Shown: positions 43,380 through 53,793 of the stretch, piece by piece | How positions within the stretch are numbered: the first letter of the stretch is position 1 | How the letters are laid out: each line of letters begins with the position of its first letter | From: Zeus faber | Lineage: Eukaryota; Chordata; Actinopteri; Zeiformes; Zeidae | Length of the DNA stretch: 64,000 nt | Reading direction: 5' to 3' | Assembly: GCA_960531495.1 (NCBI GenBank) | Contig: OY482859.1 | Span: 30,645,481-30,709,480, forward strand | Position numbers and translations under genes: made by a program | Notes under the pieces: generated by a model | The model's database searches: none | What the model saw: the letters and a program-made list of their open reading frames with translations, nothing else | What the model was told of the DNA's origin: nothing

Positions 43380-44586
43380 CACCCTACTCACACAGAGATA
43401 TGTCTTAAGGTAATGTCTATTTTTATTTTCTTTTAGAGAGGAGGACAATGCAGCATTCATCATTCAGTGACATCTGGTCTAAAATGCTGCCCCACATCAC
43501 AAGCTACAAACCCATTTCCGATCTATGTTGGCAGTTAGAAAAACAACTACCAGGTATGGATTTTTTTCTCTGCATTTTGTTTTCTCCCATCAAATGCTGT
43601 TTATCCTCTGCTGGGAACGAATATATATAATAACTTTTCCTGTTATTTTCAAGGTCTACAGAAGTGTCAATCTGCCATTGGCTTTGAAATGTGCCAAGCT
43701 GAGGAAGCAGGAGCAACATCTGCAGCTTGTGCACTCAGAGAGGGAGGTGTACAACTCCATGATCAAGGACTCCAAGTACATTTGTGAGCACATCAACCTA
43801 TCTTCGGGTGGTCATGTTCAACCTGCGAGCAACCACATCAAGATTCACTACAGTTTTGACTTTGCTCAACAGGTTAGTACATGGTCTAAAGAAATTATGT
43901 AAAATTTGGCTATTCATTGTGGAGAGAGTTACATGAAAGGGGTTGACAAAAGGCTGCAGCAAAAATTAAATATGGGTTGGTCAACGATTAACATTCCTAG
44001 GTGAAAGGCAGTCAATGGTGCTAAGTACCCCACACACCCACTACATTCCAGAACCTGACAGACCGAACATTGCTTTTGCACTTTTTCTGTTGATTACATT
44101 TTTTCTTAAGGCCTTTATTTATCTTTTCAGGTTCATTATCCATCAGATCCCCTTCAGCCAGGCCCAGTGTAGCTCGCAAATGTGGCCTTTTTGGTGTCTG
44201 CTGTGAGGGAATACCACAGCAAGTCAACTACCTGGTGGACGAAGGTATGTCATTCAGCAAAGGCAACAACGCTGCGATAAGTTAGCTGCACCACTTCTTC
44301 CAAGACTACGGTCTTGGAGAGACTGAGGTAGACCTTCACTGTGACAACTGTAGTGGACAGAACAAAAACAACTTCATGCTGTGGTACTGTGCTTGGTGTA
44401 CAGTGCATAAGTTGCACCAACGCATCTCGACTTCCTATAGTAGGCCACAAGTTTTCACCAGACTGGTGCTTTGGACTTATCAAGCAGCGTTTCAGAAAGA
44501 CCAGGGTGAACACTCTTGCTGAAATTGCAGCAGTTGTTCAAAACAGCATGGTAAAGACAGATCAAACACTGCTTAAATTCCTTTAA
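42872..44586 (+). pseudogene. Broken multi-exon gene of a DDE/RNase H-like, transposon-related family
   Basis: Five exon-like segments can be traced: about 42872-42963 (ICRASFLFIHG), 43086-43250 (VVVLPGCHPNHKNF), 43436-43553 (FSDIWSKMLPHITSYKPISDLCWQ), 43654-43873 (QEQHLQLVHSEREVYN, IHYSFDFAQQ) and 44131-44577 (GLFGVCCEGIPQQVNYLVDE, HCDNCSGQNKNN, SPDWCFGLIKQRF). Typical splice signals lie between them. The spaced FDFAQQ and CDNCSGQNKN blocks suggest a DDE-type catalytic fold. I recall such blocks in many uncharacterised fish and cnidarian proteins; a DUF7869-like domain is my best guess. Breaks: two frameshifts and in-frame TAG codons near 44168 and 44282. No function is known. Confidence 0.7.
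43291..43379. repeat. (GATA)n microsatellite
   Basis: About 85 bases of GATA with one variant unit, in the second intron of the broken DDE-like gene. Confidence 0.97.
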
Positions 44587-46040
44587 TTAGCGACCCTAAG
44601 TTACGGGTCAAGTTTTCAATCAGACCTCGGGAGGGAGATCTTTTTGACTCTCTCTCTCTCTGAAAACACATCCTTCTTATGATCCTCTAACTAATATCAC
44701 AACAGAAACAACCACAGCAACAGAAATAGCAGCAACATCGACACCAGCAGCAACAACAGCAACACACATGCAAAGATCTCACCGGAACCGGAAGTGGTAG
44801 CTTTTACCGGAACCGGAAAAGTTACTCAGGTTAGAGATGTTAGAGATGTTGAGTTGAGGTACAAAGTTAGAGATATTTAAATTAGGGTAAAAGGTTAGAG
44901 ATGGTTAAGTTTAGGTATAAGTTTAGGGATTGTTATGTTTAGGTATAATGTTCGAGATGATTAGGTTAAGAAATAAGGTGAGAGATGATTAAGTTTAGGT
45001 ATAAGGTTAGCAGCAGCAACCAAAACACCAGTTAAGGTATAAGATTAGCTGCACCAACAACACCACCAGCAGCAATAACAACACTAGCAGCTACTGTACC
45101 AGCAGCAACAATAGCAGCAGCAAAAACAGCAGCAACAGCGCACAAGCGAAGATGTCACCGGAACCGGAAGGGGTAGCTCTCACCGGAACCAGCAATCTTA
45201 TCTGTATTGAGTCAACAATTCTCAGGGAAGCAACGCACAGCAAAGACGTCACCCGAACCAGAAGTGGCAGCCCTCACCAGACACTGAGATTTCAACTGTG
45301 TGCACCATCTCATCTAAATTCAGTCACGGTGGATGGTTAAGTTTAGGTATAAGGTTAGCAGCAGCAATGACAATACCAGCAGAAACAATAGCAGCAACAG
45401 AAAACAGCAGCAGCAATAGCAGCAGCAACAGCGCACAAGCGAAGACGTCACCGGAACCGGAAGTGGTAGCTTTCACCCCGAACAAAGAAATCTCCTCATC
45501 TGTCAACAGTGTGTACCATCTCATCTCAACGAAGTAACGCAGAGCAAAGACGTCACCAGAACTGGAAGTGGTAGCCCTCACCGGAAACGGGTATTTCAAC
45601 TGTGTGCACCGTCTCATCTTAATCCAGTCACGGTCCTTTAATTAGTGTCCCTAAATTACGGGTCAAGTTTTTCATTCTGACCTCGGGAGGGAGATCCTTT
45701 TGATTATCTCTCCGAAAACACAACCTTCTTATAATCCTCTCACTGTAATATCACAACAGAAACTACAACAACAGCAACAGAAATAGCAGCAGCAGCAGCC
45801 ACAAAACAACAACAGCAGCAGCAACACTATCAACTCCAGCAGCAGCAACAAAAATCAACAGCAAAAAAGACAACAGCAATGCACACACAAAGAAGTCACT
45901 GGAACCGGAAGTGGTAGCTCTCACCGGAACCGGAGAAATCACTCAGGTAAGTGAGGGTTAAGTTTAGGTATAAGGTTAGCAGCAGCCACAGCACCAGCAC
46001 CAGTAACACAGACAGACAGACAGACAGACAGACAGATGGA
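44587..46040. repeat. Complex tandem repeat with CAG/CAA-rich and ETS-motif units
   Basis: Two large copies about 1.06 kb apart share TACGGGTCAAGTTTT and GACCTCGGGAGGGAGATC (44598-44645 and 45655-45695). Between and after them come CAG/CAA-rich stretches, a unit ACCGGAACCGGAAGTGGTAG in six intact or mutated versions (near 44781, 45157, 45251, 45450, 45555 and 45898), and a minisatellite of TTAAGTTTAGGTATAAGGTT type (44830-45010, 45335-45360, 45955-45980). It ends with CAGA repeats at 46008-46035. I do not recognise it as a named element. Confidence 0.75.
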
Positions 46041-47830
46041 CAGACGTCAGTCAGTCAGTCATAGACTGTAAGCGAACAGAAAGGTTTTTAACCTGCTTTT
46101 AAAAGTATTCAGTGTGCCCCAGGTAAATGGAACATTTACCTGGGGCACACTGATACAGAAAGGAGCTTCTCCTGGTTTAGAGTTGGTACGAGGGACGGTT
46201 AAAAGACCACTGCCTGTGGACCTGAGAGTTCTTGCTGGTTCGTATATAATTAGCATGTCTTTTATATACTGAGGTGCAAGTCCATTTATAGCTTTATACA
46301 CAAGTAGCATAATCTTAAAATCAATTCTAGCTTTGACGGGGAGCCAATGTAGAGCTCTAAGAACAGGTGTGATATGTTCAAACTTTTTTGTCCCAGTGAG
46401 AACGCGTGCAGCCGCATTTTGGATTAACTGTAGACGCTGCACAGCTGATTTTGGGAGGCCGGTGAATAGGCCATTACAGTAGTCCAATCTACTCGTTATA
46501 AATGCATGGATACATTTTTCGGAGTTTTGCTTTTGACAGGAAGCCTCTTAATTTTGAAATGTATTTTAGATGGTAGAAGACTGATTTTGTGATTTGATTT
46601 ATATGACTTGAAATTTAGATCGCCGTCTATGATTACACCCAGATTTATGGCTTCATTCTTGCTCTCCAGGGACAGAGAACTAAGATGAGCTGCAATTTTC
46701 TGTCTTTGAGCCTACCAAAGATGGGTATTTCTGTTTTGTCTTTGTTCAGTTGTAAATTGTTATTTGACATCCATGCATTAATATCATTAATACACAGAGA
46801 GGGAGTGTATGGGGAGTAGGTCATCAGGAGATAGGGATATGTACAGTTGTGAATCATCTGCATAATTATGGTAATTTATTTTGTGTTTCTTTACAATATG
46901 TGCCAGTGGAAGCATATCAAGGTTAAACAATAATGCTTCCAGAATCGAACCTTGGGGCACTCCACATACAATATCCACTTTGACACAAAATCTCCAATGG
47001 ATACGAAGAACTTCCTGTCCTGCAGGTAGGTTTTGAACCAATTTAGAACCGGCGAGATAGGGCAACCCATTTTTGTAATCTCGCTAATAAAATCTGATGG
47101 TCAACAGTGTCGAAGGCAGCACTGAGATCCAGGAGCAGAAGAACAGATTGTTTTTTTGCATCAGTGTTTATGTGTAGATCGTTCAGAACTTTAATAAGTG
47201 CTGTTTCTGTACTATGGTGAGGTCGAATGCCAGATTGATAGGTGTCTAAAAGGCTGTTTGAGGTTAGATAGTTGTTAAGCTGAAAGTAAACTGTTTTTTC
47301 AAGTATTTTGCTGAGGAACGGCAGGTTGGAAATGGGCCTGTAGTTGGCAATAACTGTTGCATCGAGATTGCTCTTCTTCAGGAGTGGTTTAATGACAGCT
47401 GTTATAAATGCTGCAGGGAATATACCTGATTGAAGAGAGCCATTTAAAATTTCTAATACCTCATGTGCTAGGCAGTTAAAAACTGTTTTAAAGAATGTGG
47501 TAGGGAGGGGGTCCAGGCAGCAGGTGGAGGACCTGAGCTGACCAACAATATTGTTCAGTCTCTTTATGTCTAAGGGGGCGAAATGAGACATGGCAACAGT
47601 CATATTACTGGGGAACTGAAGGGTAGGTTAATTTCTGGATGTTGAGGCACTAATATTCTGTCTGATAGCTATAATTTTGTTACTGAAGTCCTCACATTTT
47701 TCAGTGGAGAGCATCTCTGACGGGGTTGTAGATGGTGGATTAATAAATCGATCAACAGTGAAGAAGAGCACTTTACAATTGTTGAGGTTTAAATTTTTGA
47801 TTTTAGAGAAGAAAAAGCTTTTTTTTTAAA
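46041..47830 (-). mobile_element. L2-like LINE of a second family, copy D
   Basis: Frames at 47603-47043, 47065-46787, 46863-46645 and 46487-46059 cover the reverse transcriptase and C-terminal domain. Blocks include NYRPISNLPFLSKILEKTV, LLDLSAAFDTVDHQILL, VPQGSILEALLF, YADDSQLYISL and MDYCNGLFTGLP. It is clearly distinct from copies A to C in sequence and lacks their 3' tail. No endonuclease is seen, so it is 5'-truncated. Several frameshifts make it inactive. Confidence 0.85.
46109..46153. repeat. Perfect 21-bp inverted repeat with 3-base spacer
   Basis: Arms 46109-46129 and 46133-46153 are exact reverse complements around GAA. The palindrome lies inside the C-terminal coding part of LINE copy D and replaces residues expected there. 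Confidence 0.97.
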
Positions 47831-48239
47831 CAAAAGATGTATGTCGATGACACTGTTCAACATTCCCTCATAACACAAGAACAATGCAGAGATGCCCCAT
47901 TCAGCAGGGTGTCATGTCCCCATTCAGCAGGGTGTCATGTCCCCATTTAGCAGGGTGTCAAGTGGCCATGTCACAAGAAGCCATGCGGCTGTCTTGGTCC
48001 TCCAAACCATTTGCATTCTACGAGCTGGCTGAATGAAGCAGAGTGTGGGGAAAACTTTGAAGGTGATAATCTCAGAAACACAGTTTGCAAACCCTTGTCA
48101 TTAACAAGCCATAGCTTTAAAAATATTTGTTTGATTTACACAAGTGACACCTTGTTTTGAATCTCTGATTCTTCACTTTCAAATGAAGTGAAAAAAAGTC
48201 AAAAGCCACCAAATGTACCTAAAGTCTGCGGTGGGTCAC
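47831..48239. other. Stretch between LINE copy D and Tc1
   Basis: Contains a 23-bp unit (CAGCAGGGTGTCATGTCCCC and three more bases) repeated three times at 47902-47970. No gene. Confidence 0.6.
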
Positions 48240-49095
48240 ATATTAGGCGGCAAGTGCCAAGCCAGTTCTTGAAGTTGATCTGTTGGAAGCAGGAAAAATG
48301 GGCAAGCGTAAGGATCTGAGCGACTTTGAAAAGGGCCAAATTGTGATGTCTAGACGATTGGGTCAGAGCTATGTCTAAACGGCAGGACTTGTATGGTGTT
48401 CCTGGTATGCAGTGGTTAGTGCCTAGCAAAAGTGGTCTATGGAAGGACAACCGGTGCCGCACCCAAGACTCATTGATGCGCATGGAGAGTGAAGGCTAGC
48501 CGTCTGGTCCGATCTCACAGAACAGCTACTATAGTGCTGGCTATAATAGAAAGGTGTCAGAACACAAACTGCATCGCAGCATGCTGTGTATGGGGCTGCG
48601 TAGCTGCAGACCGGTCAGAGTGCCCACTTCTGAATGCGCCTACAATGGGCGCATGAATGTCAGAATTGGACCATAGAGCAGTGAAAGAAGGTGCCTTGAG
48701 CTGATAAATCACGTTTCATTTTATATGGATGGGTGGGTGTGCCTCATTTACCTGGGAAAGAGATGGCACCAGGATGCACTATGGGAAAAGGCAAGCCAGC
48801 GGCAGAGGCAGTGTGATGCTCTTGACAATGTTCTGCTGGGAAATCTTGGGTCCTCACATTCATGTGGATGTCACTTTGACACATAACACCTTCCTAAACA
48901 TTGTTGCAGACCAAGTGCACCCTTTCATGGCAACGGTATTCCTTGATGGCAGTGGCCTCTTTCAGTAGAATAATGCATCCTGCCACACAAGTAGTTCAAG
49001 CTGTTGACTGTTGGCCTCCAAATTCAACAGATCTCAATCAGATCAAGCATCTGTGGGATGTGCTTGAAAAGCAAGCCCGATCCATGGAGACGGGG
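48240..49095 (+). pseudogene. Tc1-like transposase, decayed
   Basis: The reading starts near 48300 with a GKRKDLSDFEKGQIV block (helix-turn-helix DNA-binding part). It passes through a middle with many stops and reaches SVMLLTMFCWEILGPHIHVDV and NIVADQVHPFM near 48805-48930. Then come WPPNSTDLNQIKHLWDVLEKQ near 49010-49080, which holds the third acidic position of the DDE/D site. Known role: cut-and-paste transposition at TA sites. At least four stops or shifts make it inactive. The related 5' end appears at 42689 and another fragment at 59466. Confidence 0.85.
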
Positions 49096-49179
49096 CCAAG
49101 AAAGGAGCGTCCACGTCTCGGCCCTGGGAGTATTGACGAGATCGACAAGATCTACAAGATACTGCTAATCCTATCACCA

Positions 49180-50985
49180 CTACAAACAACAATTACAAGC
49201 TACAAGCCACACTGAAAGCTGTAAGCTACAAGCCACAAAGCTACAGAACACAAGAGAAAACATCATGCCTGGAGATAGACACAAAGGTCGATGTCGGAAA
49301 CAAGGAACCTCCTCAAGACCAGCATTGACAGTCATATCTGTGAACATTGAAGGGTTCTCCTCTGCAAAACAAACCATCTTAGCCGATCTATGCAACAAGC
49401 AACACTGTGACGTTCTCTGCTTGCAAGAGACTCACAGAGGGAGTGAAAATAACCACCCCACCATACCAGGAATGGTCCTGGCCACTGAGCGACCTCACCG
49501 GCAGTACGGCAGTGCTATATTTGTAAAAACAGGGTTAGCTATAGAAGATACAGATATGTCAGACGACCATGACATCGAAGTCCTATCCGTTGAACTATGC
49601 AGTGCTGTAGTAACATCTATCTATAAACCACCACCTGTAGACTTTATATTTTCCCAGGCAATCCCCAAAGTACACAGCAAACCACACATCATCATAGGGG
49701 ACTTCAACAGCCACAGCACCCAGTGGCCTACCCTGAAATTAACAAAGATGGAGAAGCAGTAGGGGATTGGATGGATACCAACCAACTAAGTCTTATCCAT
49801 GACCCCAAGCTAAAACACACGTTTTTCAGTGCTCGCTGGAAACGTGGCTACAATCCAGACCTCACCATGGTCACAAGTAACATCGCTGGACTGTGTAAAA
49901 AGACAGTGCTGGACCCTATTCCATCAAGCCAACACCATCCCATTGGGATCCAAATTAATGCAGCTGTAGTCCCAACCATTGTGCCCTTTAAAAGGCGTTT
50001 TAACTACAAGAAAGCAGACTGGAAAGGCTTCACTAACGAGCTGGAAGAGAAAATCTAAAATATAATACCAGCTAGCAAGAACTATGACCAATTTGCTAAC
50101 CTGGTGTTGAAAACTGCTCGGAAACACATCCCACGAGGCTGTAGAGTTGAATATATACCTGGGCTTTCAAAGGACTGTGCAGGACTCTATGACAACTATG
50201 TCAGCATGTTTGAAGCAGATGCCTTCTCAGATGAAACATCTGCCCAAGCTGAGAAGGTGATGGAAAACATTGCCCAAGAGCGAAGCAAGACCTGGAATGC
50301 TCTTATTGAGTCCACAGACATGTCCAAAAACAGCAAGAAAGTATGGACACTTATTCACAAGCTAGGGGGTGATCCTAAAGCAGCTCCTCTGCACCCAAAA
50401 GTCACTGCCAACCAAGTTGCCAATCAACTGCTCTTGAATGTAAAGAGTGGAAAGAGAGGGAAAAAGACCTAGCTGAACTGCAAGAAATACATCGAGGACC
50501 CTGCTTTTACAAGACAGCTTACTATGGAAGAGATGGAAGGGGGAATCTCTACCCTCAAACCAGGAAAGGCAATCGGATTGGATAACATCGCAACCAAAGG
50601 TTGCCAACTGAAGGTTAACTGGTCAGGAACCTCCCTCAAACACTGCGAGCACCCGGTCTACCTAGGGGTAACCCTGGACAGATGCCTCTCTTTTAAGACC
50701 CACATTGAGAAGACCAAGTGTAAAGTGAGTGCGAGGAACAACATCACCCGCAACCTCACTGGAACAACCTGGGATGCTAATCCACAGACTCTGAAAGCAA
50801 CCGCACTGGCTCTCTGCTACTCAGCTACCGAGTATGCCTGCCCAGTATGGGAGCGAGCTGCCCATGCCAAGAAGTTGGACCCCGCCCTCAATGCTAGCTG
50901 CCGCCTTATCACTGGCTGCCTGAAACCAACACCTACAGACTGGCTTTACATCCTGGCAGGCATAGCCCCACCAGAGATATGACGA
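49180..50985 (+). mobile_element. Jockey/I-like LINE with reverse transcriptase deleted
   Basis: Four frames in order: endonuclease (49265-49762, with SVNIEGFSS, CLQETHRG and IIGDFNSHS), endonuclease end and linker (49723-50058), linker (50104-50472), and a frame (50524-50982) that jumps from the RT start (LKPGKAIGLDNI) to the region after the palm (HPVYLGVTLDR, LALCYSATEYACPVW). The RT palm with its catalytic motif is missing. The family resembles Jockey/I-type LINEs more than any other family here, but I cannot name the clade. Confidence 0.75.
49265..49762 (+). pseudogene. Endonuclease domain of the Jockey/I-like LINE
   Basis: 165 codons. After a short basic N-terminus (residues 1-20) the apurinic-type endonuclease begins with TVISVNIEGFSSAKQ (the Asn of the first motif). 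The catalytic Glu is in LQETHRG (about residue 57). YGSAIFVK and IYKPPP follow, then [12 protein letters not shown] (about 143-154), which holds the Asp-Asn pair. The frame shifts right after this block; the last Ser-Asp-His block is not evident in the next frame. Such domains nick target DNA to start insertion. Confidence 0.8.
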
Positions 50986-51164
50986 AATGCAGCAAGCAAG
51001 AAAGAAAAAAAAATTAGAAAGTGGCTATCTACTACCTATAGTCTACAGAATCCTGCCTCACAGTGTCTCTGTGGAAGGAAACACTGTGTGGAAGTTCCCA
51101 ACACAACAGTTTTAATTTTGTAGAACTTACTCTGGTGTGTGTCAGTTTTCCTCAAAAGCGTATA

Positions 51165-51434
51165 CAGGTACTCCTCACTTAACGACTGCCTGTTTAACGA
51201 CTGAACGGACTTAAGATCAGCTCTCCGACCAGTCGGTATTGTTTGCTGCGTATAATACCGCTCAGCGGGCATTACCGTTCTCCGTCTCGTTCCTGTAGTC
51301 TGCCAGTATTCACTACACTACCGTTCGCAATCGCCACGTCCCCTTACCATGAAATAACACGGGTGATTATCGACCAATTCGCTTAACGACCTGGTTGTAG
51401 GAACGGAACTCGGTCATTAAGTGAGGAGTACCTG
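51165..51434. mobile_element. Tigger/pogo-like MITE
   Basis: 270 bases with inverted ends CAGGTACTCCTCACTTAACG and its near-complement ending GGAGTACCTG. It is flanked by TA (or TATA) on both sides, the target site of the Tc1/mariner/pogo superfamily. The CAGG start and NCTT-type inner ends resemble Tigger elements. It has no ORF. Confidence 0.85.
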
Positions 51435-52389
51435 TATATTTATGACGTTTACTATGCTGCTCTTTGTTTAATCCAATTGTCTCCTGGTAATACTTTAACT
51501 TGTTTTTTTTTAAACATAATAAAGGTTTATAGTAATAAAATAATACCTGTCACTTTGTAGCTTTGTATGGTTAAGAGTTTGTATCTTATATTCCTTTAGT
51601 TAGTCCAATCGTGACAATATCTGCAGGATGCACAGATTATTTACTTTGCCACACATGGAAAACTGCGATCAGGTGAAAAACAAGGGCAAATTACACTCAA
51701 CTCAAAGTCCTGTCGGCAGGCAGGCCGATTGGAGTCAACAACGCCACTTCCTCAGGCCAACAACGATCCACTGAGAGCCCGGTGTCCCGATTATCTCCTC
51801 CGGCATATTTTATGAGTGCAGAAGTTCACTCGTAATGGCCTTGTAGACTGCACTGCTATCACATGATCTGTGTACTCCGTAAACTTGCATGCGCTCAAGG
51901 ATTTATACGTCTGTCTGTGGTGGCGCCATCTTGGTGAGGTAGTGATTGTTGATCATAAACTCCATTCATAATACTGAACCGATCTGGATGAAACTCGAAC
52001 GATGGCATGTTGTAACTGCACCGAATACACATATCAGTCACATTTGCACATGCTGTCATCTTGCTGAGGACCAGGTTGTTGACCAATCATTAGACTGCAA
52101 TGCTAACATGTGACCTGTGCAAGCCGTCATGATCACGTTGTGATGATAAAAAAGTTTTTTCGAAAAGATTCCACAATAATGGACCGATCTGCATCAAACA
52201 TGGATGACAGCATGTTGGGACCATGCCGAATACACTCTTATCCATATTATCTGTCAGTGCGGCAGATCCATAAACATTTCATTAACAATAGCAATATGTC
52301 TCCCGCCTGTTCGGGGCTGGACCCCGAAATATATAAATAATTGTGATGTGAACCCCTCGTTAGACCAACCAACAAGCAACAGGATTTAA
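51435..52389. other. Stretch without a gene, with one internal duplication
   Basis: Two related segments about 200 bases apart (about 51970-52035 and 52178-52240) share GACCGATCTG or AACCGATCTG, GGCATGTTG or AGCATGTTG and GCCGAATACAC or ACCGAATACAC. A short remnant of the lysine-primed LTR (AACAAGCAACAGG) lies near 52370. Otherwise nothing is recognised. Confidence 0.5.
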
Positions 52390-52560
52390 TATTCCATCCA
52401 TCCATCCATTTTCCTTCGCTTATCCGGAGCTGGGTCACGGTGGCAGCAGGCTGAGCAAGGAGCTCCAGGCCCCCTTTCACCCTGGCAACATTTTCCAGTG
52501 TTTCCTGGGGGACATCTTTCCCAAGACTAATCCAAAGCTATAATATCGGTGGTCAGTTTC
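52390..52560 (-). repeat. Rex3/RTE-like LINE 3' end
   Basis: On the minus strand it ends with GGATAAGCGAAGGAAAATGG and GATG repeats, a 3' end I associate with Rex3-type elements of fish. Only about 150 bases remain. Confidence 0.6.
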
Positions 52561-52586
52561 CTGCAATTCCTTCAACTGCAGCAGTC

Positions 52587-53519
52587 TCGAGCTCTAGTGC
52601 TGAGGTTGCTGTGTAGTGTATCACTGCTCGTATTGTAGTATTGCAACTTGGACTACTGGATTGACTCTGCACATTTCACTGCTATTTGCTGATCTGCCAA
52701 CAAGCTTGTGTTCCAGACACACCCCCTATTCAGGTAAGTCCTCTCTTATGTGGGCGTGCTCTTAGCCAGGTGCAACCCTAATCACACGAGCAGCTGTATT
52801 CTATCACCTATTTATGGTCCTGCCCTTGAAGCGTTAGCTTCAAGCGTTGGCCCATTTGTAGTCGCTCTCGTGTGAAGACGCTCTGTGTAAAGACGCACGT
52901 CTACCTCTGCACGTCAAATAGAAGTGCATTACTGACTAAATCTGTTTTATTGTTGTCGTTTGTTGTTGTCCCTTGCTGTTGTTTTTTTTTGTTATTATTG
53001 CTGGTTCAGTCTTATTTGGCACTTACTTTGTCCTAGCTGGTTCAGGGTAGTACCGGCATATCTGCTGCTAACTGGTCAGCCATCAGCAAGGGTGTGAGCC
53101 AAGCAACTCCCTCTAATCAGTAAACCCTTTGTCTAACTTTCTGGGCGTGTCCTCCTTCCGCTGAACAGGGATAAATACCCTGCACTACAAACTAACTCTG
53201 AGTCGAGCTCTAGTGCTGAGGTTGCTGTGTAGTGTATCACTGCTCGTATTGTAGTATTGCAACTTGGACTACTGGATTGACTCTGCACATTTCACTGCTA
53301 TTTGCTGATCTGCCAACAAGCTTGTGTTCCAGACACACCCCCTATTCAGGTAAGTCCTCTCTTATGTGGGCGTGCTCTTAGCCAGGTGCAACCCTAATCA
53401 CACGAGCAGCTGTATTCTATCACCTATTTATGGTCCTGCCCTTGAAGCGTTAGCTTCAAGCGTTGGCCCATTTGTAGTCGCTCTCGTGTGAAGACGCACG
53501 TCTACCTCTGCACGTCAAC
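52587..53519 (+). promoter_or_regulatory. Duplicated 5' UTR of L2 copy C with TATA-like box
   Basis: The segment starting TCGAGCTCTAGTGCTGAGG occurs at 52587 and again at 53203, each copy about 320 bases long. The first has about 15 extra bases near 52890. Between them lies a unique spacer ending with ATAAATA (53171-53177), 26-32 bases before the second copy. That spacing suits a TATA box with transcription starting at the TCGAG of the next unit. A CAGGTAAGTC splice-donor-like sequence occurs in each copy. Promoter activity is inferred. Confidence 0.7.
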
Positions 53520-53793
53520 TGAAGCAAGGACACCGAACAAGGCAAACCTGCCTTCTTTCTCTCACTCCATACAAAATGTGCTACTACCGCATCACTACAC
53601 TTCACGGTCACCCAGAAAGCCTCGTTATACCATACGCCGATGCAATCCGGGTAACCTCCGATGCAATCCGGGTAACCTCAGGTCCCTGCAGCAAACATCT
53701 TCTGCAAAGACCTCCTTCTCTGTTGGCTTGTGGAATTGTTGATCTGCAGTTAACAAGGCAGACTTCATTTCTGGTCATGCCAACCACCTCTCC

